From NCBI GenBank assembly GCA_016217545.1, contig JACRHT010000004.1:124001-188000 (forward strand): a stretch of DNA of 64,000 bases, given 5' to 3'. The stretch comes from Opitutia bacterium. GTDB taxonomy: Bacteria; Verrucomicrobiota; Verrucomicrobiia; Opitutales; Opitutaceae. Of this stretch, positions 1 to 7,372 are shown in pieces. Numbering within the stretch: the first letter of the stretch is position 1; each line of letters opens with the position of its first letter. The notes below the pieces were generated by a model. The model did not search any database, had not been told where the DNA came from, and saw only the letters and a list, made by a program, of their open reading frames with translations. The position numbers and the translations under genes were made by a program.

Positions 1-429
1 GCGGTAGCTCGGGACATTGTCCACCGACACGCTGCCGTCGGCGTGCAACGTCGCTGCCACGACGCCGACCGGCGTGTCGATCCGCACGACGCCCGGCTGC
101 GCGCGCCCGAGGTGCGCCAGCGAAACGACGAGCCCGATCGTGCCGTGCCCGCACATGCCGAGCGGACCGACGTTGTTGAAAAAAATCACGCCCACATCGC
201 AGCCCGGCGCATGCGGCTCGACCAACAGAGCGCCCACGACGACGTCCGATCCGCGCGGCTCGTTGACGATCGCCGAGCGGTAGTGATCGAACTCGCCGCG
301 AAACCGCGCCACGCGCTCCGCCAGCGGGCCGTCGCCCAGATCCGGCCCGCCCTCGAGCACAAGCCGCGTCGGCTCGCCGCCGGTGTGCGAATCGAGGATG
401 CGAATGCGTTGGACGGACGATGCTGCCAT
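1..429 (-). CDS. Proline racemase / 4-hydroxyproline 2-epimerase family, 5' part only
   Basis: The first 143 codons of a gene that runs off the left edge of the window. The product belongs to the proline racemase family, cofactor-independent enzymes that invert the alpha-carbon of proline or hydroxyproline with two cysteines. Seen: an N-terminal DSHTGGEP stretch (residues 13-20) and the motif MCGHGTIG with the first catalytic Cys at residue 93. The second Cys would lie outside the window. DSHTGGEP with MCGHGTIG fits hydroxyproline epimerases at least as well as proline racemases, so the substrate is open. The start chosen is the ATG whose complement is at 427-429; a GGGAG lies rather far upstream. 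The gene is divergent from gatC. Confidence 0.85.
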   Translation of the reverse strand, partial: MAASSVQRIRILDSHTGGEPTRLVLEGGPDLGDGPLAERVARFRGEFDHYRSAIVNEPRGSDVVVGALLVEPHAPGCDVGVIFFNNVGPLGMCGHGTIGLVVSLAHLGRAQPGVVRIDTPVGVVAATLHADGSVSVDNVPSYR

Positions 430-542
430 GGCCCGGCGCGAAGCTCCCGGAGCGCCCCGCACGGCGCAAGCTCTTCCCTGCGCCCGCATGACAAGTTTGT
501 CGGTTGCCAGCCCGCAAAACGCTCCCGCACTCTCTGCGCCGC

Positions 543-833
543 ATGTCCGCTCCGCAGGACTTCAACGTCGATTACCTCGCCCAACTCGCCCGCCTCGCGC
601 TCACGCCCGAGGAAAAGGCCAAGTTCGCCGCGCAGTTGGGCGATGTGCTTCACCACATCGAGCAGCTCGCCAAGGTGGACGTCACCGGCGTCGAGCCGAC
701 GGCGCACGCATTCCCCATTGAAAACGTCTGGGACGCCGACGCGCCGCGCGCGGGCCTGAGCGTCGCCGATGCGCTTCGCAACGCACCCGCGCAGCGCGAG
801 AACATGATCAGCGTGCCGAAAGTCGTGGAGTGA
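543..833 (+). CDS. gatC: Asp-tRNA(Asn)/Glu-tRNA(Gln) amidotransferase subunit C
   Basis: Small subunit (96 aa) of the GatCAB amidotransferase, which converts misacylated Asp-tRNA(Asn) and/or Glu-tRNA(Gln) into the correct amide form. GatC wraps around GatA and stabilises the complex. The sequence has the family pattern: an N-terminal helix ([19 protein letters not shown]), a second helix ([21 protein letters not shown]) and the C-terminal [19 protein letters not shown] tail. The ATG at 543 is preferred over an upstream start at 504 because the product then begins at the usual family position. Its stop overlaps the GTGA in front of gatA, so the two genes are translationally coupled. Confidence 0.93.
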   Translation: MSAPQDFNVDYLAQLARLALTPEEKAKFAAQLGDVLHHIEQLAKVDVTGVEPTAHAFPIENVWDADAPRAGLSVADALRNAPAQRENMISVPKVVE

Positions 834-838
834 GCGCA

Positions 839-2296
839 ATGGCCCCACTGCATTTCCAGACCATCGCTGAGCTGTCGGGTCGCCTCGCGCGCCGCGAGCT
901 TACCGCCGTCGAACTCATTCAGTCGCTCATCGCGCGCACCCGCGCCCTCGAGCCTCGACTGCACGCGTTCAACTCCTTCGACGAGGCCGACGCCCTCGCC
1001 CAAGCCACCGCGTCCGACGCCCGCCGCGCCGCCGGCCAAGTCCGCGGTCCGCTCGATGGCATTCCGATCGGTCTCAAGGACGTCATTGCCGTCACCGGCC
1101 AGCCGCTCACCGCTTCGAGCAAAATCCTCCAGAATTTCGTTTCACCCTACGACGCCACCGTCACGCGCAAACTCAAGGACGCCGGCGCCGTGCTCTTCGG
1201 CCGGCTCAACTGCGACGAGTTCGCCATGGGCTCGTCGAACGAGAACTCCGCCTTCGGCCCCGCCGGGAATCCCTGGGACACCACGCGCGTGCCCGGCGGC
1301 TCCTCGGGCGGCAGCGCCGCCGCGCTCGCCGCGGGCGAAGTCATCGCGTCGCTCGGCTCCGACACCGGCGGCTCCATTCGCCAACCCGCCGCACTCTGCG
1401 GCCTCGTCGGCCTCAAGCCGACTTACGGCCTCGTCTCGCGCTACGGTCTCGTCGCCTACGCGTCGTCGCTGGACCAAATCGGCCCGTTCGGCCGCACGAC
1501 CGAGGACATCGCACTCGTGTTGCGCGCCATCGCCGGACACGACCCGCTCGACTCAACTTCGTTCAAAGCCGAAGTGCCCGACTACCGCGCCGCGCTTGCC
1601 GGCCCCGCGCCGCGCCGCATCGGCATCCCGAAGGAGTATTTCGGCGAAGGCCTCGATCCCGAGATCGCCGCCGCGGTGGAAGACGCGGTGAAGTTTTACC
1701 GCGACCGCGGCTGCGAGGTGAAAGAGGTTTCGCTCCCGCACACGCGCTACTGTCTCGACGCCTACTACGTCATCGCGACGGCCGAAGCGTCGTCGAACCT
1801 CGCGCGCTTCGACGGCGTGCGTTACGGCCACCGCTCCAAAGCCGCGACCGATGCCATCGATCTCTACGCGAAGTCGCGCGCCGAGGGCTTCGGCGCCGAA
1901 GTGAAGCGCCGCATCATCCTCGGCACCTACGTGCTCTCGAGCGGTTACTACGACGCTTACTACCTGCGCGCGCAGAAAGTCCGCACGCTGATCCGGCAGG
2001 ATTTTCTCCAAGCGTTCACCGAAGTGGATGCGCTGCTCACGCCGACGTCGCCGGTGCCGGCGTTCAAGATCGGCGAGAAGGCCGACCCGCTCGCGATGTA
2101 TCTCCTCGATATCTACACCATCGGCGTGAACCTCGCCGGCCTGCCCGCCGCGAGCGTGCCCTGCGGTTTCACGAGCGGCGGCCTGCCCATCGGCCTGCAA
2201 CTCATCGGCCAACCCTTCAAGGAAGCCGACCTACTCGCCCTCGCCCACACCTACGAGCAGGCCCACGAGTGGACACGGCGCCATCCGGCGCTGTGA
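839..2296 (+). CDS. gatA: Asp-tRNA(Asn)/Glu-tRNA(Gln) amidotransferase subunit A
   Basis: Amidase-signature glutaminase subunit (485 aa) that releases ammonia from glutamine or asparagine for transamidation in GatB. The Ser-cis-Ser-Lys triad is visible: Lys80 in GLKDVI, the cis-Ser at 155 in PGGSSGGS, and nucleophile Ser179 in [11 protein letters not shown]. These positions are almost the same as in characterised GatA enzymes. Two starts are possible: a GTG at 830 that overlaps the gatC stop, and the ATG at 839, which has GGAG eight bases upstream and is preferred. It forms an operon with gatC. gatB follows after a 122-bp spacer that holds a palindromic repeat. Confidence 0.95.
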   Translation: MAPLHFQTIAELSGRLARRELTAVELIQSLIARTRALEPRLHAFNSFDEADALAQATASDARRAAGQVRGPLDGIPIGLKDVIAVTGQPLTASSKILQNFVSPYDATVTRKLKDAGAVLFGRLNCDEFAMGSSNENSAFGPAGNPWDTTRVPGGSSGGSAAALAAGEVIASLGSDTGGSIRQPAALCGLVGLKPTYGLVSRYGLVAYASSLDQIGPFGRTTEDIALVLRAIAGHDPLDSTSFKAEVPDYRAALAGPAPRRIGIPKEYFGEGLDPEIAAAVEDAVKFYRDRGCEVKEVSLPHTRYCLDAYYVIATAEASSNLARFDGVRYGHRSKAATDAIDLYAKSRAEGFGAEVKRRIILGTYVLSSGYYDAYYLRAQKVRTLIRQDFLQAFTEVDALLTPTSPVPAFKIGEKADPLAMYLLDIYTIGVNLAGLPAASVPCGFTSGGLPIGLQLIGQPFKEADLLALAHTYEQAHEWTRRHPAL

Positions 2297-2330
2297 AAAT
2301 CCCAATAGCCAACCGCCAAACTCCAAACCT

Positions 2331-2410
2331 TTGAAACCACGAAATACACGAACCACACGAAACCTCCGGGCTCACGGTCCCTTTTCGTGTATTTCGTGTG
2401 TTTCGTGGTA
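2331..2410. repeat. Palindromic intergenic repeat between gatA and gatB
   Basis: Imperfect inverted repeat. The left arm carries ACCACGAAATACACGAA (from about 2337) and the right arm TTCGTGTATTTCGTG plus TTTCGTGGT (ending about 2409), separated by about 30 bases. The right arm ends nine bases before the gatB ATG, so it takes up the whole gatB leader and no Shine-Dalgarno is visible. A related arrangement with different arms lies at 46712-46798. Such elements are common between genes in this lineage. It could form a hairpin in the gatCAB mRNA. Confidence 0.8.
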
Positions 2411-2418
2411 ACTTAAAA

Positions 2419-3864
2419 ATGGATTTCGAAGCAGTCATCGGTCTCGAGGTGCACGTCCAAATCAAGGCGGCCTCCAAGATGTTCACGCGTGTCGCCACTG
2501 GCTACGGCGAGCCGCCGAACACGCTCACCGACCCCACCGTCCTCGCGCTGCCGGGCGCGTTGCCCGTGCTGAACAAGGCCGCGCTCGACGCCATCATCAA
2601 GACCGGCCTCATGCTCGACTGCGAGATCGCCACCGTCACGCGCTGGGATCGCAAAAATTATTTCTACCCGGATAGCCCCAAAAACTACCAGCTTTCGCAA
2701 TACGACCAGCCCGTCTGCCGCCACGGCGCCGTCGAGATCGAGCTGCCGGGCGCCTCGCTCGCCGTGATGGGCGAGCACAAGAAGATCGAGCTGACCCGCA
2801 TCCACCTCGAGGAAGACGTCGGCAAACTCAACCACGAGACCAACGACTCGCTCATCGACTACAACCGCGCCGGCACGCCGCTCATGGAGATCGTCACCGA
2901 GCCGGTCATCCGCTCCGCCGACGAGGCCTTCGCGTTCCTCACCTCGCTGCGCCAATCGCTCATCTACGCTGGCATCTCCGATTGCGACATGGAGAAGGGC
3001 CAGATGCGTTGCGACGCCAACATCTCCATCCGCCGCGTCGGCGAGACCAAGCTCGGCACGAAGGTCGAGCTGAAGAACCTCAACTCCATTTCCTACGTCC
3101 GCGACGGCATCGTCACGGAGATCAAGCGTCAGATCAACGTCGCCACCAGCGGCGGCACGATCGTGCAGGAAACGCGCCTCTACGACGGCGAGACCGGCCG
3201 CAGCGCCTCGATGCGTTCGAAGGAAATGGCGCACGACTATCGCTACTTCCCCGACCCCGACCTGATGCCCGTGCGCATCGACGCCGAGTGGAAAACGCGC
3301 CTCGCCGCCGAGTTGCCCGAGCGCCCGTTCGCGAAGCAGACGCGTTTCATCGAGCAACTCGGCCTGCCCTACTCCGCCGCGTCCGTGCTCGTCCGCGACC
3401 GCGCGCTCGCCGACTTCTTCGAGGCCGCCGTCAAACTCGGCGCGAAGCCCACCGCCGCCGCCAACTGGATCACGAACGACCTGCTACGCGACCTCGCCGC
3501 GGCCAACCTCGCCCTCGCCGCGAGCAAAGTCACCGCCGCCCACATCGCCGGCCTCGTCGCACTCGTCGAGCAAGGCGCCGTGTCGAGCAGTCAGGCGAAG
3601 GAGATTTTCGCCGACATGTTCCAGACCGGCGACCAGGCCGCTGCCGTCGCCGACCGCAAAGGTCTGCGCCAGTCCTCCGACACCGGCGCGCTCGAAGGCT
3701 GGTGCGCCACCGCCATCGCCAACGACGCGAAATCCGCCGACCAAGTCCGCAGCGGAAACGCCAAGGCGATCAACGCGCTGAAGGGCGCCGTGATGAAACT
3801 CTCCGCCGGCAAAGCCAACCCGAAGCTCGTGGACGACATCCTGCGGCGACTGCTTGTCGGCTGA
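2419..3864 (+). CDS. gatB: Asp-tRNA(Asn)/Glu-tRNA(Gln) amidotransferase subunit B
   Basis: The tRNA-binding and kinase/transamidase subunit (481 aa). It activates the side chain of the mischarged amino acid with ATP and adds ammonia supplied by GatA. Seen: the N-terminal EAVIGLEVHVQ, the metal/ATP region with DRKNYFYPDSPKNYQLSQYD, LTRIHLEEDVGK, DYNRAGTPLMEIVTEP, and the C-terminal YqeY/tail domain (ANPKLVDDILRRLL) that grips the tRNA elbow. The frame is open from a GTG at 2398, but that codon lies inside the upstream palindrome; the ATG at 2419 gives the normal MDFEAVIGLEVH start. Together with a full-length AspRS at 12-13.8 kb this suggests tRNA-dependent amide formation. Confidence 0.95.
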   Translation: MDFEAVIGLEVHVQIKAASKMFTRVATGYGEPPNTLTDPTVLALPGALPVLNKAALDAIIKTGLMLDCEIATVTRWDRKNYFYPDSPKNYQLSQYDQPVCRHGAVEIELPGASLAVMGEHKKIELTRIHLEEDVGKLNHETNDSLIDYNRAGTPLMEIVTEPVIRSADEAFAFLTSLRQSLIYAGISDCDMEKGQMRCDANISIRRVGETKLGTKVELKNLNSISYVRDGIVTEIKRQINVATSGGTIVQETRLYDGETGRSASMRSKEMAHDYRYFPDPDLMPVRIDAEWKTRLAAELPERPFAKQTRFIEQLGLPYSAASVLVRDRALADFFEAAVKLGAKPTAAANWITNDLLRDLAAANLALAASKVTAAHIAGLVALVEQGAVSSSQAKEIFADMFQTGDQAAAVADRKGLRQSSDTGALEGWCATAIANDAKSADQVRSGNAKAINALKGAVMKLSAGKANPKLVDDILRRLLVG

Positions 3865-3885
3865 GACCAGACTTCGTTCGTGTTT

Positions 3886-4077
3886 TGATGGAGGCGGGAA
3901 TCCATCCCGCCGATTGGATACTTTTACCTACAGAAATTTCCCGAGAGGCCGTTTCAGAAAGTGCACCGCAGAGTAAAATCTGCACCAGCCTTCTCGGGCA
4001 GGACGTATGGGCCTGCAAGCGGGGCGCACCAAGCGAGCCTTCTCTCCGGAGGGTCGCTACCGGGCGCCTTTCTTTTT
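3886..4077 (+). promoter_or_regulatory. Structured leader ending in an intrinsic terminator, upstream of the porin gene
   Basis: The 255-bp gap between gatB and the porin contains several nested hairpins. First is a small repeat-like hairpin, GGCGGG/CCCGCC (3893-3911). Next is a stem CCGAGAGGC (3941-3949) pairing with GCCTTCTCGG (3988-3997, one bulge), which encloses the hairpin GCAGA/TCTGC (3968-3983). Then comes GCAGG/CCTGC (3998-4016). Last is a stem from about 4023 to 4068 (GGCGC/GCGCC outside, AGCGA-CC/GGTCGCT inside) followed by TTTCTTTTT (4069-4077). The order of structured domain, terminator, then gene start 42 bases later resembles a transcription-attenuation leader, but I cannot match it to a known riboswitch class. 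The last hairpin could simply terminate gatB. Confidence 0.45.
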
Positions 4078-4119
4078 GGGAGCGCTGGAAGGTGTCCTGT
4101 CACCCTCCATCTGCAAAAC

Positions 4120-5307
4120 ATGAACCGCCCCCTCCGCGCCACCAGCATCGTCCTCGCACTGTTCAGTGCAAATCCCCTCACCGCCGCCGTTTCCATCGGC
4201 AACAGCAATGTCCAGATCGGCGGCTTCTTCAGCCAAGGTTACCTGAAGAGCTCCAAGAACAATTTTCCCTTCGAGTCCAAAGACGGCACCTGGGACTTCC
4301 GCGAGATGGCGGTCAACGTCTCCACGACCGTCGGCTCCCACCTTCGTGTCGGTGCCCAGGGTTTCGCCCAGCGCCTCGGCAACTACGGCGAGGACAAGGT
4401 GAAGCTCGACTGGGCTGTCGCCGACTACAACTTCCGCCAGGAAATCGGCGTGCGCGCCGGCCGCATCAAGTATCCCAAGGGTCTCTACGGCGAGGCGCTC
4501 GACGTCGACGCGATCCGCCCCTTCATCTTTCTCCCCTCCTCCCTCTACAATCCCGTCCTGCGCGACTTCTCGGCCTCGTTCGACGGCGCCATGATCTACG
4601 GCACGATCTCGACCGCCAAAGCCGGCAGCTTCGACTACAAGATCTTCTACGGCGACATCGCGATGAACACCGATCAAGGCGTCGCGGACTTCTTCAACGA
4701 CAGCGGCTTCTTTGCCGACGGCGTCAAAACGCTCGCGATTGATCACGTCAGCGGCGCCGCCATCGACTGGAGCACGCCCCTCAGCGGCCTGAAGCTCCAC
4801 TTCTCTTATTCCAAACTCGCCGACGTCGATGGCGTGGGGCCGTTCGCCGCGGCCCCCATGTTTACCGCACTCATTCGGGTCGCGCCCGCCTATACCACCA
4901 TCGGCGCCGAGTATGCCCACGGCGACTGGACCTTCGCCGCGGAGTGGCAAAATCAAGACGGCGACTCCCTCGTCCAAGCCCTGCCCGTCTACAACTCCGC
5001 CGGCAAATACGGCAGCCGCAACTACTACGTCTCCGCGACTCGCCGTTTCGGCGAGAAATGGGAAGCCGGCGCCTATTACTCGAAGAGCCGCGACCTCCAC
5101 CCCAACCCAAGTGCGACGACCGCCGAGAAACAGCTCGAGGACTACGCCGTGAGCGTTCGCTACAACGTGAACGAGCACGTCATTCTCAAGGTCGAGTTTC
5201 ACTCGATCGACGGCCGGTTCAACGTGTTCAACACCCCCCGCAACCCGAATCCGACCCTGGCCGACTCCTCGTCGTTCTGGGCGATCAAGAGCACCTTCAT
5301 TTTCTAA
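4120..5307 (+). CDS. Outer-membrane porin-like beta-barrel protein
   Basis: A 395-residue exported protein with a signal peptide (MNRPLRATSIVLALFSANPLTAA) followed by alternating polar/aromatic beta-strand sequence throughout. It ends in Phe (...IKSTFIF), the usual Omp85/BAM recognition end of outer-membrane barrels. It begins with SNVQIGGFFSQGYLKSS and has a region GVRAGRIKYPKGLYGE that resembles porins of the phosphate-selective or carbohydrate type. The substrate cannot be read from sequence. The frame is open from 3961 but the ATG at 4120 places the signal peptide correctly. It sits 38 bp before a periplasmic binding-like gene and then a chemoreceptor, suggesting a joint role in uptake or sensing of one ligand. 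Confidence 0.8.
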   Translation: MNRPLRATSIVLALFSANPLTAAVSIGNSNVQIGGFFSQGYLKSSKNNFPFESKDGTWDFREMAVNVSTTVGSHLRVGAQGFAQRLGNYGEDKVKLDWAVADYNFRQEIGVRAGRIKYPKGLYGEALDVDAIRPFIFLPSSLYNPVLRDFSASFDGAMIYGTISTAKAGSFDYKIFYGDIAMNTDQGVADFFNDSGFFADGVKTLAIDHVSGAAIDWSTPLSGLKLHFSYSKLADVDGVGPFAAAPMFTALIRVAPAYTTIGAEYAHGDWTFAAEWQNQDGDSLVQALPVYNSAGKYGSRNYYVSATRRFGEKWEAGAYYSKSRDLHPNPSATTAEKQLEDYAVSVRYNVNEHVILKVEFHSIDGRFNVFNTPRNPNPTLADSSSFWAIKSTFIF

Positions 5308-5345
5308 GCGGCATCTCCCGGCCAACTCACCACCCGATTTCCGCC

Positions 5346-5762
5346 ATGAAAACCATTTCCCGCTCTCTCGCGGTGCTCGCCCTGCTCGCGTTCACCCTCT
5401 CCGCCCACGCCGCCACCACCGTCATCGGCAACAAGAACCTCGCGGGCGAGAAGATCGACGCCGCCACGCTCAAGGCGGTCTTCCTCGGCAAGAAGGTTGC
5501 CTGGGACGGCGCCGGCCGCGTCACCCTCGCCGTGCTCAAGGGCGAGCTCGCCGACGAATTCCTCAAGGCCACCGTCGACATGAACGCCTCCACGTTCACG
5601 AACCACTGGCGCCGCCTCTCCATGACCGGCGGCGGCACCGCCCCGAAGTTCTTCGAGAAGGCCGACGAGCTGCGCAAGTTCGTCGCCGATACTCCGGGCG
5701 CGATCGGTTTCGTCGGCCCCGCCAGCGTCGATGGCTCCGTCATTCCCATCAACGGCGGTTGA
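5346..5762 (+). CDS. Small periplasmic phosphate-binding-like (PstS-type) protein
   Basis: A 138-residue secreted protein. After a signal peptide (cleavage after SAHA) it has the fold signature of PstS-type substrate-binding proteins: TVIGNKNLAGEKIDAATLKAVFLGKK, then LADEFLKATVDMNASTFTNHW and a C-terminal ADTPGAIGFVGPASV. At this length it can hold only about half of a normal two-lobed binding protein, as in other short PBP-like proteins found beside outer-membrane barrels and sensors. No ABC transporter genes are adjacent, so it is more likely a sensory or capture protein than a transporter part. It lies between the porin (38 bp) and a chemoreceptor (12 bp). Annotation as phosphate-binding rests on family resemblance only. 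Confidence 0.75.
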   Translation: MKTISRSLAVLALLAFTLSAHAATTVIGNKNLAGEKIDAATLKAVFLGKKVAWDGAGRVTLAVLKGELADEFLKATVDMNASTFTNHWRRLSMTGGGTAPKFFEKADELRKFVADTPGAIGFVGPASVDGSVIPINGG

Positions 5763-5774
5763 ACCGACTCCCTC

Positions 5775-7319
5775 ATGAGCGCCATCCCCCGCATCAATCT
5801 CAGACGCGCGTTCACCGGCATCACGATCAGCTACGTCTTCCTGACCGTGCTGATCGTGGGCATCGGCGTTGTCAGCTCGGAGTTCTCGAAGACTGGCACC
5901 GCGAAGACCAATGAGTTGAGCCAAAACCTCCTGCCCGCACTGCAGAAAGTCGCCGCGCTGCAGGAGGCCACGCTCAAGTATCACCTCGCCAACCTGGAAT
6001 TCGTCACCGGTCGCGACGAGGAGACGCAGACGCGCAAGCTCGCCGAAGCGAAGAAACAGCGCGAAGCGGTCGACGCCAACTCACAGGCGCTCACTCAACT
6101 CACGACTGACGCCGATACCGGCAAACACGAGGCGGAGTTCGCCTCCGCGCTCGCCGGCTACGATGCCGCAGTCACCCGGCTCCGCGCCGCGCTCAAGGCG
6201 AACGAGTTCGACGAAGCCATGAAAATCCTCGACGGCGACGTCGCCCGCGCGAACGGCACCGTCGAAACCGCGCTCAGCCAGCTCCGCAATCACATCTTCG
6301 AAATCTCCAACGCCAACGGCGAAGCCACCGCCGGCATCCTTGCCCGCAACCTCAAGCTCACCGTCACGATCTCCTTCGTCGCCGGCGCGCTCGGCCTCAT
6401 CGGCATCGGCCTGGTTCAATGGCTCGCCCGCCGCATCAGCCGTCCGCTCCACGACGCGATGGGCCAGATGCAGGAGTTCACCGAGCGCACCGCCGATGCC
6501 TCCGTGCAGATCTCGACCTCCAGCCAGTCGCTCGCCGACGGCGCCAGCCAGCAGGCCGCGTCGCTCGAAGAAACCTCCGCGTCGCTCGAGGAGATGTCCG
6601 GCATGACGCGCCGCAACGCCGAAGCCGCCCAAACCGCCAAGCATGCCGCCACCCAAACCCGCGGCACTGTCGAAGCGGGCGCCGCCGGCATGCAGCGCAT
6701 GAACACGGCGATGGAAGGCATCAAGTCCGCCTCCGCCGAAATCGCGAAGATCATCAAGACGATCGACGAGATCGCGTTCCAGACCAACATCCTCGCCCTC
6801 AACGCCGCGGTGGAAGCCGCGCGCGCCGGCGAGGCCGGCGCCGGCTTCGCCGTCGTCGCCGAGGAAGTCCGCGCGCTCGCCCAACGCTCCGCCAACGCCG
6901 CCAAGGAAACCGCCGAGAAGATCGAAGCGGCTCTTTCCAAGAGCGAGGAAGGCGCGCGCACCAGCTCCGAAGTCACCGGCATGTTGACGGAAATCGTCGA
7001 ACAGGTGCGCAAGATGGACGGCCTCGTCGCCGAGATCGCCACCGCCTCCGCCGAACAATCCGAAGGCATCGCCCAGGTGAACAAGGCCGTCGCCGCGATG
7101 GACAAGATCACGCAGTCGAACGCCTCCACCGCCGAGGAAAGCGCCGCCGCCGCCGAGCAACTCTCGTCGCAGTCGCGCGAACTCAAGGTCGTCGTCGAAC
7201 AGCTGCGCGACCTCATCGGCTCGTCGGCGCAAACGCACGCTCACGGCGCGCCGACTCCGTCCCCCGCGCCGCAAGCGCGCTCGGCGGAGATCAAGCGGCC
7301 GGTGCTCGCGGGCCGTTAA
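5775..7319 (+). CDS. Methyl-accepting chemotaxis protein without HAMP domain
   Basis: A 514-residue chemoreceptor. TM1 is at about residues 15-35, followed by a periplasmic four-helix-bundle-type sensor of about 155 residues. TM2 lies at about 193-216, and then the cytoplasmic signalling coiled coil. The hairpin tip is intact ([18 protein letters not shown]), and an [18 protein letters not shown] stretch with Glu/Gln pairs offers methylation sites. TM2 runs almost directly into the coiled coil; I see no HAMP linker. It starts 12 bp after the periplasmic PstS-like gene, so that protein may be its ligand-bound partner. A terminator follows. The paralogue at 9796 shares the signalling domain closely. 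Confidence 0.92.
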   Translation: MSAIPRINLRRAFTGITISYVFLTVLIVGIGVVSSEFSKTGTAKTNELSQNLLPALQKVAALQEATLKYHLANLEFVTGRDEETQTRKLAEAKKQREAVDANSQALTQLTTDADTGKHEAEFASALAGYDAAVTRLRAALKANEFDEAMKILDGDVARANGTVETALSQLRNHIFEISNANGEATAGILARNLKLTVTISFVAGALGLIGIGLVQWLARRISRPLHDAMGQMQEFTERTADASVQISTSSQSLADGASQQAASLEETSASLEEMSGMTRRNAEAAQTAKHAATQTRGTVEAGAAGMQRMNTAMEGIKSASAEIAKIIKTIDEIAFQTNILALNAAVEAARAGEAGAGFAVVAEEVRALAQRSANAAKETAEKIEAALSKSEEGARTSSEVTGMLTEIVEQVRKMDGLVAEIATASAEQSEGIAQVNKAVAAMDKITQSNASTAEESAAAAEQLSSQSRELKVVVEQLRDLIGSSAQTHAHGAPTPSPAPQARSAEIKRPVLAGR

Positions 7320-7344
7320 GCGACGCCAAGCCGCCATCCTCTCC

Positions 7345-7368
7345 AGCCCGCCGCGAGGCGGGCTTTTT
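7345..7368 (+). terminator. Intrinsic terminator after the first chemoreceptor gene
   Basis: Stem AGCCCGCC / GGCGGGCT with a short GCGA-type loop, followed directly by TTTTT. It lies 26 bp after the chemoreceptor stop and just before the end of the convergent glycoamylase-like gene. Confidence 0.85.
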
Positions 7369-7372
7369 GCAT

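Noticed and set aside
186-848. A 220-codon minus-strand ORF
   Set aside because: Overlaps gatC and the epimerase in a different frame, with no recognisable domain; the epimerase frame has the MCGHGTIG motif.
4020-4078. c-di-GMP (GEMM) riboswitch
   Set aside because: The leader lacks the conserved GEMM blocks such as GGGCAAACC and the following GACGCAAAGCC; only a general attenuator shape can be claimed.
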